A stretch of 43,769 nt of DNA from Planctomycetaceae bacterium (GCA_018699955.1 JABISG010000020.1:1-43769), one strand, 5' to 3'; positions 7,654-15,758 are shown, numbered from the stretch's first letter. Notes: generated from the sequence alone by a model not told the origin. Made by a program: numbers and translations.

Positions 7654-7942
7654 CAGTTGAGTCCTGCTGTGAGGAATTGGAATTGCGAAAACGTTCGTCG
7701 AGACAGGGTATGATTTCCTGCATGACGGCCGGCGGGACGAACCACCCTTCCGCCGGCGCCGCTTCACCTTTTTTCAGCGGCACGACGGCGCGATCGGCGG
7801 GAATGTATTCGATTTTATTTCCGTCGGTCGCGCAGCCGGCCACTGCGGCCGCGAGACAACCAGCGATTAAGACGATCAGCGTTTTCCTGGTTCGGCTTGG
7901 CGGCGGCCCGCATGTTCTCTGCAACGCGGTCTTTGGATTCAT
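7637..7942 (-). CDS. Phage lipoprotein, o-spanin-like (Rz1-type)
   Basis: The protein has 101 residues with a basic N-terminus, a hydrophobic stretch at 21-36 and a lipobox VAGC with Cys37. It is therefore probably an outer-membrane lipoprotein. The mature part has IEYIPADRAVVPLKKGE and then 'AEGWFVPP', a layout common in phage o-spanin-type lipoproteins. It overlaps the i-spanin-like gene by 106 bases in another frame, the arrangement seen for Rz/Rz1. It would join inner and outer membranes at lysis (role known for the family, inferred here). Confidence 0.6.
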   Translation of the reverse strand: MNPKTALQRTCGPPPSRTRKTLIVLIAGCLAAAVAGCATDGNKIEYIPADRAVVPLKKGEAAPAEGWFVPPAVMQEIIPCLDERFRNSNSSQQDSTDGRPE

Positions 7943-8045
7943 TGTCTTCTTTCTGAGAGTCGCGGCGGTTCAGCCAGGCGAAGACCTGCCCGACGGCGAA
8001 CAGCAGCGAGCTGAAAAGCGACTTGAGCGGAGAAAACAAATTCAT
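7815..8045 (-). CDS. i-spanin-like membrane protein (Rz-type)
   Basis: The 76-residue frame starts MNLFSPLKSLFSSLLFAVGQ at ATG 8045, overlapping the holin stop by four bases (ATGA). One membrane helix at about 8-25 is followed by a highly charged part with 'NADRLNRWLSRGRSG', similar to small Rz-like lysis proteins. The o-spanin-like lipoprotein gene begins inside its 3' part. It is short for an i-spanin, so span of the periplasm is uncertain. Confidence 0.55.
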   Translation of the reverse strand: MNLFSPLKSLFSSLLFAVGQVFAWLNRRDSQKEDNESKDRVAENMRAAAKPNQENADRLNRWLSRGRSGRLRDRRK

Positions 8046-8254
8046 CGTGTGTCCGCCAAATATTTGCGAATCGCATTGAGAACCGTTGAACCGACGCCGG
8101 CGATTACGGCTCCAATCACGGTGCTGTCGTCCAGGTTCGGGAGGACCTGCGTCGATAGATAAACGACAATCGCACCGCCACCGGCGAGTAAAGCGCCGCG
8201 CAGCACGGAGAAGGCGTCTTTCTTGTTCAGACTGAGTCGTGGGGAACCGTTCAT
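8042..8254 (-). CDS. Holin-like protein
   Basis: The protein has 70 residues with a basic start (NGSPRLSLNKKDAF). Two hydrophobic helices follow at about 18-40 (LRGALLAGGGAIVVYLSTQV) and 46-62 (VIGAVIAGVGSTVLN), and then a charged tail. Size and two helices fit a small class II-type holin that permeabilises the inner membrane. It is translationally linked on both sides: its ATG overlaps the stop of the frameshift extension upstream, and its stop overlaps the start of the i-spanin-like gene. No endolysin gene was found beside it. Confidence 0.6.
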   Translation of the reverse strand: MNGSPRLSLNKKDAFSVLRGALLAGGGAIVVYLSTQVLPNLDDSTVIGAVIAGVGSTVLNAIRKYLADTR

Positions 8255-8495
8255 GGGATGTCCTTCGGGACAGAATGTGATGATTGTTCAAGTTGCCGGG
8301 TTAGCTCGTAGGCGAGCCAGCGGAGTTGGTCGGAGTAGTTGGATTGGATGAAATCGGTTTCGCTAAGCTGCATGCGTTCGCAACAGCGGAGTACGAAATA
8401 GTCGAATGATCGGGGGCGCTTCAGGTTGTCGGCAATGCTGCGCGACTCGCCCCCGATGAAAAATTTTCTTGCGTCTCCTCGATATGATCGGTCAA
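8251..8495 (-). CDS. -1 frame extension of the gpG-like gene (gpT-like)
   Basis: This frame is open from just after a stop near 8496 to TGA at 8251 and lacks a good start codon before its conserved-looking part. From the slip site it encodes 69 residues: GGESRSIADNLKRPRSFDYF and then 'LRCCERMQLSETDFIQ...WLAYELTRQLEQ'. It is joined to the 8421-8960 gene by a -1 shift at A AAT TTT (8460-8466). The fused product would have about 236 residues. The stop overlaps the holin start. An independent short protein from ATG in 'CERMQLSE' is the alternative. Confidence 0.6.
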
Positions 8496-8960
8496 CATGT
8501 TGCTCAGCCGACTGATCTCATCGCATAACAGGATCAAGTCACCGGCTGTCCATCCGGCTTGCTGGAGTTCGCGGTAAAGATGGTCGGCGTATTCGCGCCA
8601 GTCGTCGGATGACTCCGGCGGGGAGGTCTCGAATTTGATGTTCGTATCTGCTCGCAGCGATTCGGCCAGCACCAGGACCGCGACTCTTTGGTGATACAGC
8701 TCCAGTTCATCCACAAAACCGGTGTCGTGTTCGTCGGTCCTGAGAACCGCCAACCCCTGTTTGTCGCGGATGGGCTGACAGCTGGAATCGCGGGCAACAC
8801 GTGTTGGCGGATGCGGCTGTACGATGCCGTTTTTCCGCAGGCGGGAATGAAAGCCAAGCGGCAACGGGCTAAGCAACAAGTGCAGCGAACTCCCGTCGGG
8901 CCGTGGCAGCGCCACCGGTTTGGTGAACGAGTTGTGATCGGGTTGGCCGTTGATGAGCAT
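8421..8960 (-). CDS. gpG-like tail assembly chaperone candidate (zero-frame product)
   Basis: The protein has 179 residues from ATG 8960. The C-terminal half is acidic and helical (EYADHLYRELQQAGWTAGDL, 'LCDEISRLSNMLTDHIEE'). The last twelve codons follow a slippery heptamer A AAT TTT, after which the zero frame runs on only to TGA at 8421. The -1 frame continues for 69 residues. Siphophage tail assembly chaperones G and G-T are made this way. The location, between capsid and lysis genes, is unusual because these genes normally precede the tape measure. Family identity is inferred from the frameshift design. Confidence 0.55.
   Translation of the reverse strand: MLINGQPDHNSFTKPVALPRPDGSSLHLLLSPLPLGFHSRLRKNGIVQPHPPTRVARDSSCQPIRDKQGLAVLRTDEHDTGFVDELELYHQRVAVLVLAESLRADTNIKFETSPPESSDDWREYADHLYRELQQAGWTAGDLILLCDEISRLSNMLTDHIEETQENFSSGASRAALPTT
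8460..8466 (-). other. Candidate -1 ribosomal frameshift site A AAT TTT
   Basis: Read on the minus strand the zero-frame codons are CAA GAA AAT TTT TCA, giving the X XXY YYZ heptamer A AAT TTT. Slipping by -1 leads to TTC ATC GGG and on into the 69-codon open extension ending at 8251. The overlap between the zero-frame stop and the -1 frame upstream stop is about 75 bases. Confidence 0.65.
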
Positions 8961-8975
8961 GGGTGTTGGTTCTTG

Positions 8976-9004
8976 GGAGCCTGCGAAATCGCAAGCGTTG
9001 TTCG
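8976..9004 (+). repeat. Family B repeat, copy 2
   Basis: CTGCGAAATCGCAAGCGTTG with flanks similar to the copies near 17455 and 21098. It lies in the 205-base gap between the capsid gene and the frameshift gene, which otherwise shows nothing recognisable. Confidence 0.7.
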
Positions 9005-9165
9005 GACTGATAAGGGGTGACGAAATGAAATCCCCCGGCCCGCTAAGATGGGGCTTCCTGCCTCTCGCGAGAGATGGTGGGCGGCTTCCCTGCCGATCAT
9101 CCTTCGCGAGCCGGGGGGCGGGACGTGATTAGTAAAGGTCAAACACAAAGCGGCAATCAGCCGGT

Positions 9166-10362
9166 TCACGCACCGTCGACTTTGGTCACGTAGACCGTAT
9201 CGACGGCGGAGATTCCGCCGAAGTAGCGAACTTTCACGCGGAGCACGACATCGCGGTCGAACGCCGATTCGCTTTCCGCCCTTTGCAGAAACGTCTGCAC
9301 CGGCCAGATTTCCGTCCAAATGAACTGTCGGCGGAAGTCGCCGATGTACCAGTCGTTGACGGCCTGACCACCTTGCTCATCGATGAATGGCGAACTGACC
9401 ACTTCGGCCAGATTGTGAATCGGGTTGGCGAACCGCGTTTCATTCACATCGGTGGTAACGGCGATTTCGGTCGAGTTGATGACGCTGCGTGCCGTGCCTC
9501 GCAGGTTTTCTGGAACGAGCACCTGCTTGACCGGCGCGACGACGGGTCGGGTGGTGCCGTCGATTCGGTCGTCCTTCACTTCGGTCGCACGATAGCTGAG
9601 GACCTCTTCGACGTCGGTCCAATCAACCAGCGGTACGGCTGAGTTGTAACTTGTCGAGGTGGTGTTGCCCGAGCCGACCCAGTTACGGTTTGATCCGTTG
9701 GCCTTGTACAACTGCTGGCCGCTGCCAGTCGGCCGATAGACGTACGTGCCGCTGCCCGAATCGGCATCGGTCACGCCGCGGATGATCGTCCGCTCGCGCT
9801 CTTGCCGCAGGTAGTAACCCAAGGCCATCGCGCGACGATTGATTTCACCGGTTTGATCGAAGGCGATCAATTCCTCGTTGATGGAGAGGATGCGGCCTTG
9901 CTTGGTCTCGGCGGTGGTGACGTATTTCTCTTCGAAAGTCGATTCCTCGTAGGAATGTCCTTCCTGAACTTCGGTCGGACCGGCCAGCGCTTTGAAGCCG
10001 GCGATTTTCTGGCTCCGATGCCGGCTGGGCATGACGGTGACGAGCTTGTCGCCGACGAAACCGCTGTCGTCTTCGTAACCTTCGATGACCTTACGGCCGA
10101 TGAGTTCGCCGGTGATCACCTGGAAGAGGTTAGCGCCGACGCCAGGGTTCGATTCCCGCAGCAGTTGCGGAACACTTTCGGACGTGGGAGTGAACTCACG
10201 TAACGACCGAAGTTGCGGCAAGACGCCACAGGCTTCGGCGAGTTCGTAGTAGCTGAAATCGTCGCTGCTGATTTTCTTTTCGTTCAGAAGCTGGCAGACT
10301 TTGTGGTAGAAGCCTTCAGCGCCGAGCGACTCAACCAGCGATTTGACGTTTTGACCTTGCAT
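9166..10362 (-). CDS. Major capsid protein
   Basis: The 398-residue protein follows the protease-scaffold and decoration genes, where the capsid gene belongs. An N-terminal helical delta-like segment (residues 1-60) is followed by a mid part with RILSINEELIAFDQTGEINR and 'LGYYLRQERERTIIRG', typical of HK97-fold capsid proteins whose spine helix and loops precede the A domain. The closing part includes RRQFIWTEIWPVQTFLQRAE. No separate protease site can be fixed by eye. The start is ATG at 10362. It forms the icosahedral shell. Confidence 0.8.
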   Translation of the reverse strand: MQGQNVKSLVESLGAEGFYHKVCQLLNEKKISSDDFSYYELAEACGVLPQLRSLREFTPTSESVPQLLRESNPGVGANLFQVITGELIGRKVIEGYEDDSGFVGDKLVTVMPSRHRSQKIAGFKALAGPTEVQEGHSYEESTFEEKYVTTAETKQGRILSINEELIAFDQTGEINRRAMALGYYLRQERERTIIRGVTDADSGSGTYVYRPTGSGQQLYKANGSNRNWVGSGNTTSTSYNSAVPLVDWTDVEEVLSYRATEVKDDRIDGTTRPVVAPVKQVLVPENLRGTARSVINSTEIAVTTDVNETRFANPIHNLAEVVSSPFIDEQGGQAVNDWYIGDFRRQFIWTEIWPVQTFLQRAESESAFDRDVVLRVKVRYFGGISAVDTVYVTKVDGA

Positions 10363-10401
10363 GAAGAATGTCCTTTGTCGGTGGAGTGTGTTTTAAGGGG
10401 A

Positions 10402-10430
10402 GATCCCACGGGCCGCAGCCCGTGGGCTTT
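10402..10430 (+). repeat. Family A palindromic repeat, copy 5
   Basis: GATCCCACGGGCCGCAGC then CCGTGGGCTTT, with perfect 8-base arms. It lies between the decoration and capsid genes. Confidence 0.9.
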
Positions 10431-10441
10431 GCGGGTGATGT

Positions 10442-10924
10442 TTATCCCAGGGCGGCGTTGGTGTTGGCCGAACCGGTGTGGAACGCGGAAGCAAATGTGA
10501 CGCGGATCGCAGTCGCGGTGGCCGCCTTGTATTCGGCAGCGCGGGCAATGCCGAGCGCGTCGCTGCCGACCACTTCCAACTGTTGGTCCATTAACGCGGA
10601 TGAGAGTTCATCGGGGCCGAGCGCGTCACCAACTTCATAAGTACCGGAGGCAACGTCGAACTCATAAACCGAGTGCGGGCTGTGATCGACCGAAACGTCG
10701 TCGGTATCGCCCGCCGCCGATTGCTGATGCGCCACGCCGACAAACAATGCCGCAAACGATGCCTGGGTTGTGGCCAAGTTGGTGTCCCAGGTGAAGTCGC
10801 TTGCCGGTTTCACGTCATCAGTGTCGAGAAACAGGAGGTCTCCCGCTTCAATGACGGTGGCGCTATCGACGCGTAGTTTGTGTAATTGAACCTGTCCGCT
10901 GCGAAAACGAAGCCGATTTGCCAT
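10442..10924 (-). CDS. Capsid decoration/head protein
   Basis: The protein has 160 residues. It is beta-rich with 'VIEAGDLLFLDTDDVKPA' and 'ASGTYEVGDALGPDEL', resembling small head decoration proteins (lambda gpD-position or DUF2190-like) that bind and stabilise the shell. It lies directly between protease-scaffold and capsid, as such genes do. The C-terminus is Ala/Thr-rich (TGSANTNAALG). There is no enzyme motif. Assignment comes from order and pattern. Confidence 0.6.
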   Translation of the reverse strand: MANRLRFRSGQVQLHKLRVDSATVIEAGDLLFLDTDDVKPASDFTWDTNLATTQASFAALFVGVAHQQSAAGDTDDVSVDHSPHSVYEFDVASGTYEVGDALGPDELSSALMDQQLEVVGSDALGIARAAEYKAATATAIRVTFASAFHTGSANTNAALG

Positions 10925-10960
10925 GTGGAGAGCCTTTGCTTTTGGGGGGAGAATTGTGGG

Positions 10961-10988
10961 TATCCCACGAGACGCAGCCCGTGGGATT
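10961..10988 (+). repeat. Family A palindromic repeat, copy 6
   Basis: TATCCCACGAGACGCAGCCC then GTGGGATT, one arm mismatch. It lies between the protease and decoration genes. Confidence 0.85.
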
Positions 10989-10995
10989 TAGGTTG

Positions 10996-12165
10996 TCAGG
11001 CGATGCCGGTTAAGACGGAACGGCGTTGGTGCTGCAGCGTCGCGATGATGGCCGCGTCGCTCAGTTCCGAATCGATGTTGTCGTCGCGCTCGCGACTGTA
11101 CGGCCGCTGTTGGAACGGACGACTGAGTAGTTGTTTGCGTTCTTCGATGAGGGTTCTTCGCGAATCGGCATCCAGCGCGGCCGCGAGTTGAGAGCGAAAC
11201 ACTTCGGTGACTGCGGCCGCCGGCAGATTCGATTCGGTCAGCAGACGTTCGATTTCCCGCTGCTGTTCGGTCTCCCGGCGGTCGATTTGGAATTGTTCAA
11301 GCTGCTCCCGCAGCTGCCTGTTCTCGTCAGTTGACTGCTGCAATTCTGTATGCAACTCCTGGGCGTTCGGCAGGGGCGAAGACCAATGCGTCTCGTGCAG
11401 CTGCTCAATGTCGAACGGCGTGACTTCGCTGCCGAACTCGATCTGACCGTCGCTAATGCTCCAACCGATTGTGCGCTGCTGCATCTCCTCCGATGAGGAA
11501 GTGCGCACGTCGATGACGAGACATTCGGAAAACAGGGCGCGCCGCGCGACTGTCGCCTCTGGAGCATCGATCAGTTGTCGAACCTGATCCGTCAGCCGCA
11601 AATCGATGTCGGCCATCATCGCTTCCAATGAACCGTCCAGAGGAGTGATCGGCGGATGCTGTGTGCTTTCGCTGAAGGTCGAAGTTGTCGCGGGGAAGAC
11701 GACGGCATCGACACTGACGACGTCATGAATTTTCTCAACAATCGCACGGTCGTCGCCGCGTTCGGCCAGGACGACATGACTCATACCGACAGCAGGGCTT
11801 TTGCTTTCAGACAACGCCAGAAACGTGCGGCCCGCCTCGGTGTCGAGCAACTGGACATCGCTGCGGACGCGGCCCCCTTCGTAACGCGGATTCACGATCG
11901 AGCCGACGAGATCGCGAGCGCTTCGTTCGTGAGGACGAGAAACGCTCACAGCGTGGTCAAGAAAGACGGGCTTGTTCTCATAAAGCGGGACGGCCTGTTC
12001 GAGTGCCTGCTCGGAGTAACGGTAACCGTTTTTTGAATCGCGGCCGGTGAGTGCGATGTTCCGCACGAGTCGGCGTGCCTGGTCGATTTCGACTTCAGAG
12101 GTGCGCCAGTCGTGGACGTGTTCGCACAGTTGCTGCATGTTGCAGTTTGGGGTGTTGCTGGTCAT
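10996..12165 (-). CDS. Prohead protease fused to scaffold
   Basis: The protein has 389 residues. Residues 30-170 look like a prohead serine protease: 'NKPVFLDHAVS' gives a candidate His71, and 'SPAVGMSHVVLAER' gives candidate Ser129, followed by 'EKIHDVVSVDAVVFPA'. Residues about 285-350 are a Glu/Gln/Arg-rich coiled coil (ELHTELQQSTDENRQLREQL), fitting an internal scaffold that guides capsid assembly before cleavage. Protease-scaffold fusion is common in phages of this type. ATG at 12165 is used; ATG at 12138 is possible. The catalytic residues are my reading of the motif. Confidence 0.75.
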   Translation of the reverse strand: MTSNTPNCNMQQLCEHVHDWRTSEVEIDQARRLVRNIALTGRDSKNGYRYSEQALEQAVPLYENKPVFLDHAVSVSRPHERSARDLVGSIVNPRYEGGRVRSDVQLLDTEAGRTFLALSESKSPAVGMSHVVLAERGDDRAIVEKIHDVVSVDAVVFPATTSTFSESTQHPPITPLDGSLEAMMADIDLRLTDQVRQLIDAPEATVARRALFSECLVIDVRTSSSEEMQQRTIGWSISDGQIEFGSEVTPFDIEQLHETHWSSPLPNAQELHTELQQSTDENRQLREQLEQFQIDRRETEQQREIERLLTESNLPAAAVTEVFRSQLAAALDADSRRTLIEERKQLLSRPFQQRPYSRERDDNIDSELSDAAIIATLQHQRRSVLTGIA

Positions 12166-12229
12166 CGTTTTATTTCGTTGCCCGGTTGGTGTTGAATGAA
12201 GCGGTTTGTTGAAAACTGTTGCTGTTCAA

Positions 12230-12706
12230 TTAGTGGGACATTGGTTGCGCGAAAACCTGAGTTTCATCCCACGAGCCGCAGCCCGTGGGCTTTGCGGACA
12301 CGACAGAGACCGATCGAGATCGGACATCGAGCCAGACTTGGAGACGCGACATTGTCCGTTGCAGAATGGGATTTGTTGTTCGCAAGACGTGCGACAGCCA
12401 CTTTGCGAGCCGCCAGGGAATGAGGTAATACAGCCCGGTTTGTCTGCGGCAGGGAATTGTCTCGCGACAGAACAACGGCAGTGTTTTCTGGCGTTTCACG
12501 AAATCGCGAAACCGCTCGGCGATCCGCAGCCGCTCCGCAGGCGGCCTGCCCAGCAATTCGAGTACGATTCGCGCATCGTCTTCATTGGCCGGATGTGAGA
12601 CCGCCTCAGGGTGCGGCGATTTTTCGTAGTTGAGCCAGATGATGCGGGGCATGTTTCCCCAGGGGAGTTGTTGAGGACAGGAGATGCGAAGGAACGAACG
12701 GGACAT
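12230..12706 (-). CDS. Unknown protein between portal and protease genes
   Basis: The protein has 158 residues. A helical part has GRPPAERLRIAERFRDFVKR and an amphipathic part 'YYLIPWRLAKWLSHVLR'. No family is recognised. The last codons, encoding SAKPTGCGSWDE and what follows, are translated from family A copy 7 (12265-12293), so the true C-terminus may have been lengthened by repeat insertion. ATG at 12706 lies 8 bases after the portal stop. ATG at 12652, behind a GGGGA, is an alternative start. A head-assembly role is only suggested by position. Confidence 0.5.
   Translation of the reverse strand: MSRSFLRISCPQQLPWGNMPRIIWLNYEKSPHPEAVSHPANEDDARIVLELLGRPPAERLRIAERFRDFVKRQKTLPLFCRETIPCRRQTGLYYLIPWRLAKWLSHVLRTTNPILQRTMSRLQVWLDVRSRSVSVVSAKPTGCGSWDETQVFAQPMSH
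12265..12293 (+). repeat. Family A palindromic repeat, copy 7 (inside a reading frame)
   Basis: CATCCCACGAGCCGCAGC then CCGTGGGCTTT. One arm mismatch. It falls inside the 3' end of the 12230-12706 frame. Confidence 0.85.
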
Positions 12707-12713
12707 CTTTCAG

Positions 12714-14078
12714 TTAAGTCGATATTTCTTCGGTGATTTCACTTTGCATTACGCCTGGATCGGCTTCGTCGCGGCGGGCGACTTCGGCGCGACTGAGAAT
12801 TTTTGACTCGACGAGGCGCACGTCAGCAAGTCGTTCACGAGGACGGTCGCGCGTGGCAAGTTTGGGAAATGTCCAGTCGACTGCGACGTGGTCGAAGAAG
12901 TCATCGGGCAGCAAGCGAAAGCGGATTGCTTCGGACATGACCCACCGCCAGACGCGCGTGAACTCGGCAGCAAAGAAACGTTGCTCGCTTTGAAACAGCT
13001 TGACAGCCGGACCTTCGGCCACCATGGTCGAGGCGAAATTCGCATTCGAGGCATCGGAGGTCAGCATGAACTCCGGCAGACCGGCACCGGCGGCGGCGCA
13101 CAACAGCAACATGCGCCCCAACGGCGCAGCGTCGTCGAAGTTTGTGTTCGGCTGCAGGTATTCCAGTTCCGTGCCCTGCGACGTCGTGAGGATCGTGCCA
13201 GGACGAAACCGTTCGCGTCGCGTCGTGCCGGTCGTATCGGTGAACGATCCGGTTTGGGCGGCATCGGCAAACGAGCCGGCTTGGGCCGGCGAACCCTGCA
13301 CTTTTCGCCACAGCACAATAGAGGCCTGAAGTTTTCGCGCCATCAGCTCGGTTTCCAGCCAACCGTCGAAGCGATCGAGGGAAGCTGACAGCGGGGCGAA
13401 GATGGTCACGCCGCGTTTCTGGTTCGAGTCGACGCCGATTCGAGTGTGGAGGATTTCGCTCGCCGGTATTTGCTCGGCCAATTGGCCCGATGCAGGGTCG
13501 AGCCGCAGATAGGCGAGCGGCGTTTCGACATCGTCGGGTGCGGTGAGAACGCCCTGTGAGTCGGGTTGATCGGTGGTCGGGCCGACGGTTTCCGGATCGA
13601 TGAAGCGAACGGTCGGCGGCCAATCGGGTTGAGAAAACAGCCGGAGCAAACATTCGCCGTCGCGCCAGGTACGTCGGGCGAATTCGCGGTAGGAAAAGTG
13701 CCGACTGTTGTTTTCGAGAAACGATCGCCACAGCCGATTGGCCGCCTGGATCGTTTCGCTTTCGTCGTTGTCCTTTTCTGCCGCCACGTGATTCAGATGC
13801 AGGTCGGGACCGACGATGTAGATTTCCAACAGTCGCAGCACGTTTCGTGCATGGGGATTCTCGACCACCAGCCGCCGCGCTTGTGAGCGGGCGTCGGTCC
13901 GCTCGGCTTCACCGATGGCCGACTTGCCATCGCCCATCAGCTGCCATTGACCGGGGTCTTCAGAAACCGGTTGCGGACCGGTAACCTCAATGAGATTCAG
14001 CACGCGCTCCTGCACGAGACGTTGATAGCGCGCCTTGAGGTGAACGGTCCGGATTTTGTCACGGATGAAATTGAACAT
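12714..14078 (-). CDS. Phage portal protein (lambda gpB type)
   Basis: This 454-residue protein matches the lambda-type portal pattern. Near the N-terminus are 'DARSQARRLVVENPHARNVL' and 'IVGPDLHLN'. Then come 'FARRTWRDGECLLRLF', a clamp-like region 'VRFIDPETVGPT', and 'ASEILHTRIGVDSNQKRGV'. 'LLCAAAGAGLPEFMLTSDAS' lies near residue 340. The portal is the DNA gate at one capsid vertex and binds terminase during packaging. Start ATG 14078. Two near-repeats, AQAGSFADA and AQTGSFTDT, lie at about residues 262-280. Length is a little short for the family but no part looks missing. Confidence 0.88.
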   Translation of the reverse strand: MFNFIRDKIRTVHLKARYQRLVQERVLNLIEVTGPQPVSEDPGQWQLMGDGKSAIGEAERTDARSQARRLVVENPHARNVLRLLEIYIVGPDLHLNHVAAEKDNDESETIQAANRLWRSFLENNSRHFSYREFARRTWRDGECLLRLFSQPDWPPTVRFIDPETVGPTTDQPDSQGVLTAPDDVETPLAYLRLDPASGQLAEQIPASEILHTRIGVDSNQKRGVTIFAPLSASLDRFDGWLETELMARKLQASIVLWRKVQGSPAQAGSFADAAQTGSFTDTTGTTRRERFRPGTILTTSQGTELEYLQPNTNFDDAAPLGRMLLLCAAAGAGLPEFMLTSDASNANFASTMVAEGPAVKLFQSEQRFFAAEFTRVWRWVMSEAIRFRLLPDDFFDHVAVDWTFPKLATRDRPRERLADVRLVESKILSRAEVARRDEADPGVMQSEITEEIST

Positions 14079-14201
14079 GCGCGGGCTTTTGTCTCAGGGT
14101 GATTGATTGAAGGGGTCGGTCTCTAACTACAGCAGAGAGGGTTGCGCACGGTGTCTGGTTTTCAACGTGTTCTGGTTCGCTGAACCGCAATCGAGGTCGA
14201 T

Positions 14202-15758
14202 TTACCAGCCAAACGTGCCGGCTGTTCCGGGGGGCGTGACGTGGAGCCATTCGTTGCCCGCTGGCGTTTGTGCTAGATGCAGACAGGCTGCCCCGAGCGC
14301 GAAGGCGCGGTCGTCGTGATGGGTGCCGTCCTGCAAATGGTCGAAGCGGCAGCGTCCTGACGCAGACTGTTTCAACAACAGCGACGCGAGTTCCGTTTCC
14401 AGGTCGTCGCGAGATTCGGTCGTCGGCAGTTGCCCGCAAGCGGGGTACCAGTTCACGTCGCCGTGGACGATGAGTCGCCGCAGGTTGACGGCGAGATCGT
14501 GATTGCCACGGCCTCCGCCGAATTGGAACCGCTCGATCTTTGCCCGAGTTTCCATTTTTTGAATGGTGCCAAGCAGTTGGTAATCATCAAACACAAACGT
14601 CACATCGTCGAAATCGTGAATGACGCGGTTCATCCAATCTTCAACCCAGGCGATCTTTGTCGGTTGGCCGGGCCGAGGGACAACGACATCCAAACGATCG
14701 ACGATGATCTTATCCCCCTCGCGGTGCACAATGACGCCGACGGTGTAGTCGTGTTTTTCGGCGTAGTCGATTGCCGCCACGTATTGCCGTCGCGGTTGCC
14801 CGCGCTCCTGTATGCTGAGTGCCGGGTTACAGCAGGCCTCGGCTTCTTCGAGGGTGACGAACTCGCCGTCGGAGTGTTGCCACACGTTCTGCCACAGGCG
14901 TTCGTAAACCGGATTGGGAAGCAACTCCTGTTGTTCGCGGAGCGATTCGGTGGTGATCCAGGGGGCTTGCGCACCGGAAATTGATGAGAAATACCAAGCC
15001 GCGCTGTTGCGGGCCGCTTCGCGAACTTCCCACTGCCAGCCACGTCCTACGCCGGCATTGGTGAGAACGACGAGAACACAATTGGGCCGTTTGGCTGCCG
15101 AGGAAAGCAGCGAGAACCACATGTCGGGTTTTTCCCAATGGCAGAGTTCGTCGCAGATGACGAAGTCGGGCAGTGCTCCCCAGGAACTTTGCACGTCGGA
15201 TGAGATGATGTCCAGACGGCTGTCGGTGCGGCGATTGACGATGAGGTGTTTGCGGAACTGCAGATCCTGACACAACCGGGGATTGGCCCGGCCGATACGG
15301 CGAACGGCGTCCCAGATCAGCGACGCCTGATCGCGGTCGGCAGCGGCGGCGAGACCGTGAATGCGGCGTTTAGCAAACAACAAAATCCAGGCGATCTGAA
15401 TGGCCATGTCCGACGTCTTGGCGTGTCCGCGCGGCCGTTCGATGTAGGCTCGTGCGAGTCCAGAGCTAGATTGTGGCGGCTGCGCCGCGTCTGGCTCTAG
15501 ACCCTCAACTCTCGACTCTCGACTACCCGCGAGTTGTTGCCAGGCGGGGTCGAGGGCGCAGAAGTCGCGGTGCTGCCAGGGCTGTATTCGCGCGCCGAAG
15601 GGAAGCGTTTCGTGCTCGCTGAGCAATAACTCACGACGAAACGTCGGCGGTGAATTCTTCGCCGCCTTGCCCAAAAAGCGCTCTTTCAATTTCAGGCGAC
15701 AGATCAACGCCCATCGCTCGCGCCAGTTCAAGTAGCTCATGGTCGGATAGCTGATCAA
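14202..15758 (-). CDS. Terminase large subunit
   Basis: The ATPase-nuclease drives DNA into the prohead. Visible motifs: PWQ at residues 60-62 (adenine-binding region), Walker A-like RPRGHAKT at 108-115, Walker B DFVICDEL at 188-195, nuclease acidic residues in AAIDYAEKHDYT (Asp321), and HHDDRAFALG near the end. Residues about 80-100 (RESRVEGLEPDAAQPPQSSS) are coded by a palindromic repeat inserted in frame between PWQ and Walker A. The ATG at 15758 overlaps terS by 128 bases. A TTG at 15626, just after the terS stop and before LSEHETLPFG, could be the real start. Confidence 0.92.
   Translation of the reverse strand: MISYPTMSYLNWRERWALICRLKLKERFLGKAAKNSPPTFRRELLLSEHETLPFGARIQPWQHRDFCALDPAWQQLAGSRESRVEGLEPDAAQPPQSSSGLARAYIERPRGHAKTSDMAIQIAWILLFAKRRIHGLAAAADRDQASLIWDAVRRIGRANPRLCQDLQFRKHLIVNRRTDSRLDIISSDVQSSWGALPDFVICDELCHWEKPDMWFSLLSSAAKRPNCVLVVLTNAGVGRGWQWEVREAARNSAAWYFSSISGAQAPWITTESLREQQELLPNPVYERLWQNVWQHSDGEFVTLEEAEACCNPALSIQERGQPRRQYVAAIDYAEKHDYTVGVIVHREGDKIIVDRLDVVVPRPGQPTKIAWVEDWMNRVIHDFDDVTFVFDDYQLLGTIQKMETRAKIERFQFGGGRGNHDLAVNLRRLIVHGDVNWYPACGQLPTTESRDDLETELASLLLKQSASGRCRFDHLQDGTHHDDRAFALGAACLHLAQTPAGNEWLHVTPPGTAGTFGW
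15461..15525 (+). repeat. Palindromic repeat inserted within terminase gene
   Basis: The left end CCAGAGCTAGATTGTGGCGG and right end GCCGCGTCTGGCTCTAG form an imperfect hairpin (GCGGC/GCCGC inner arms). It is followed by ACCCTCAAC and two copies of TCTCGAC. The composition differs from the coding around it. It adds about 22 codons without breaking the frame. Confidence 0.55.
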
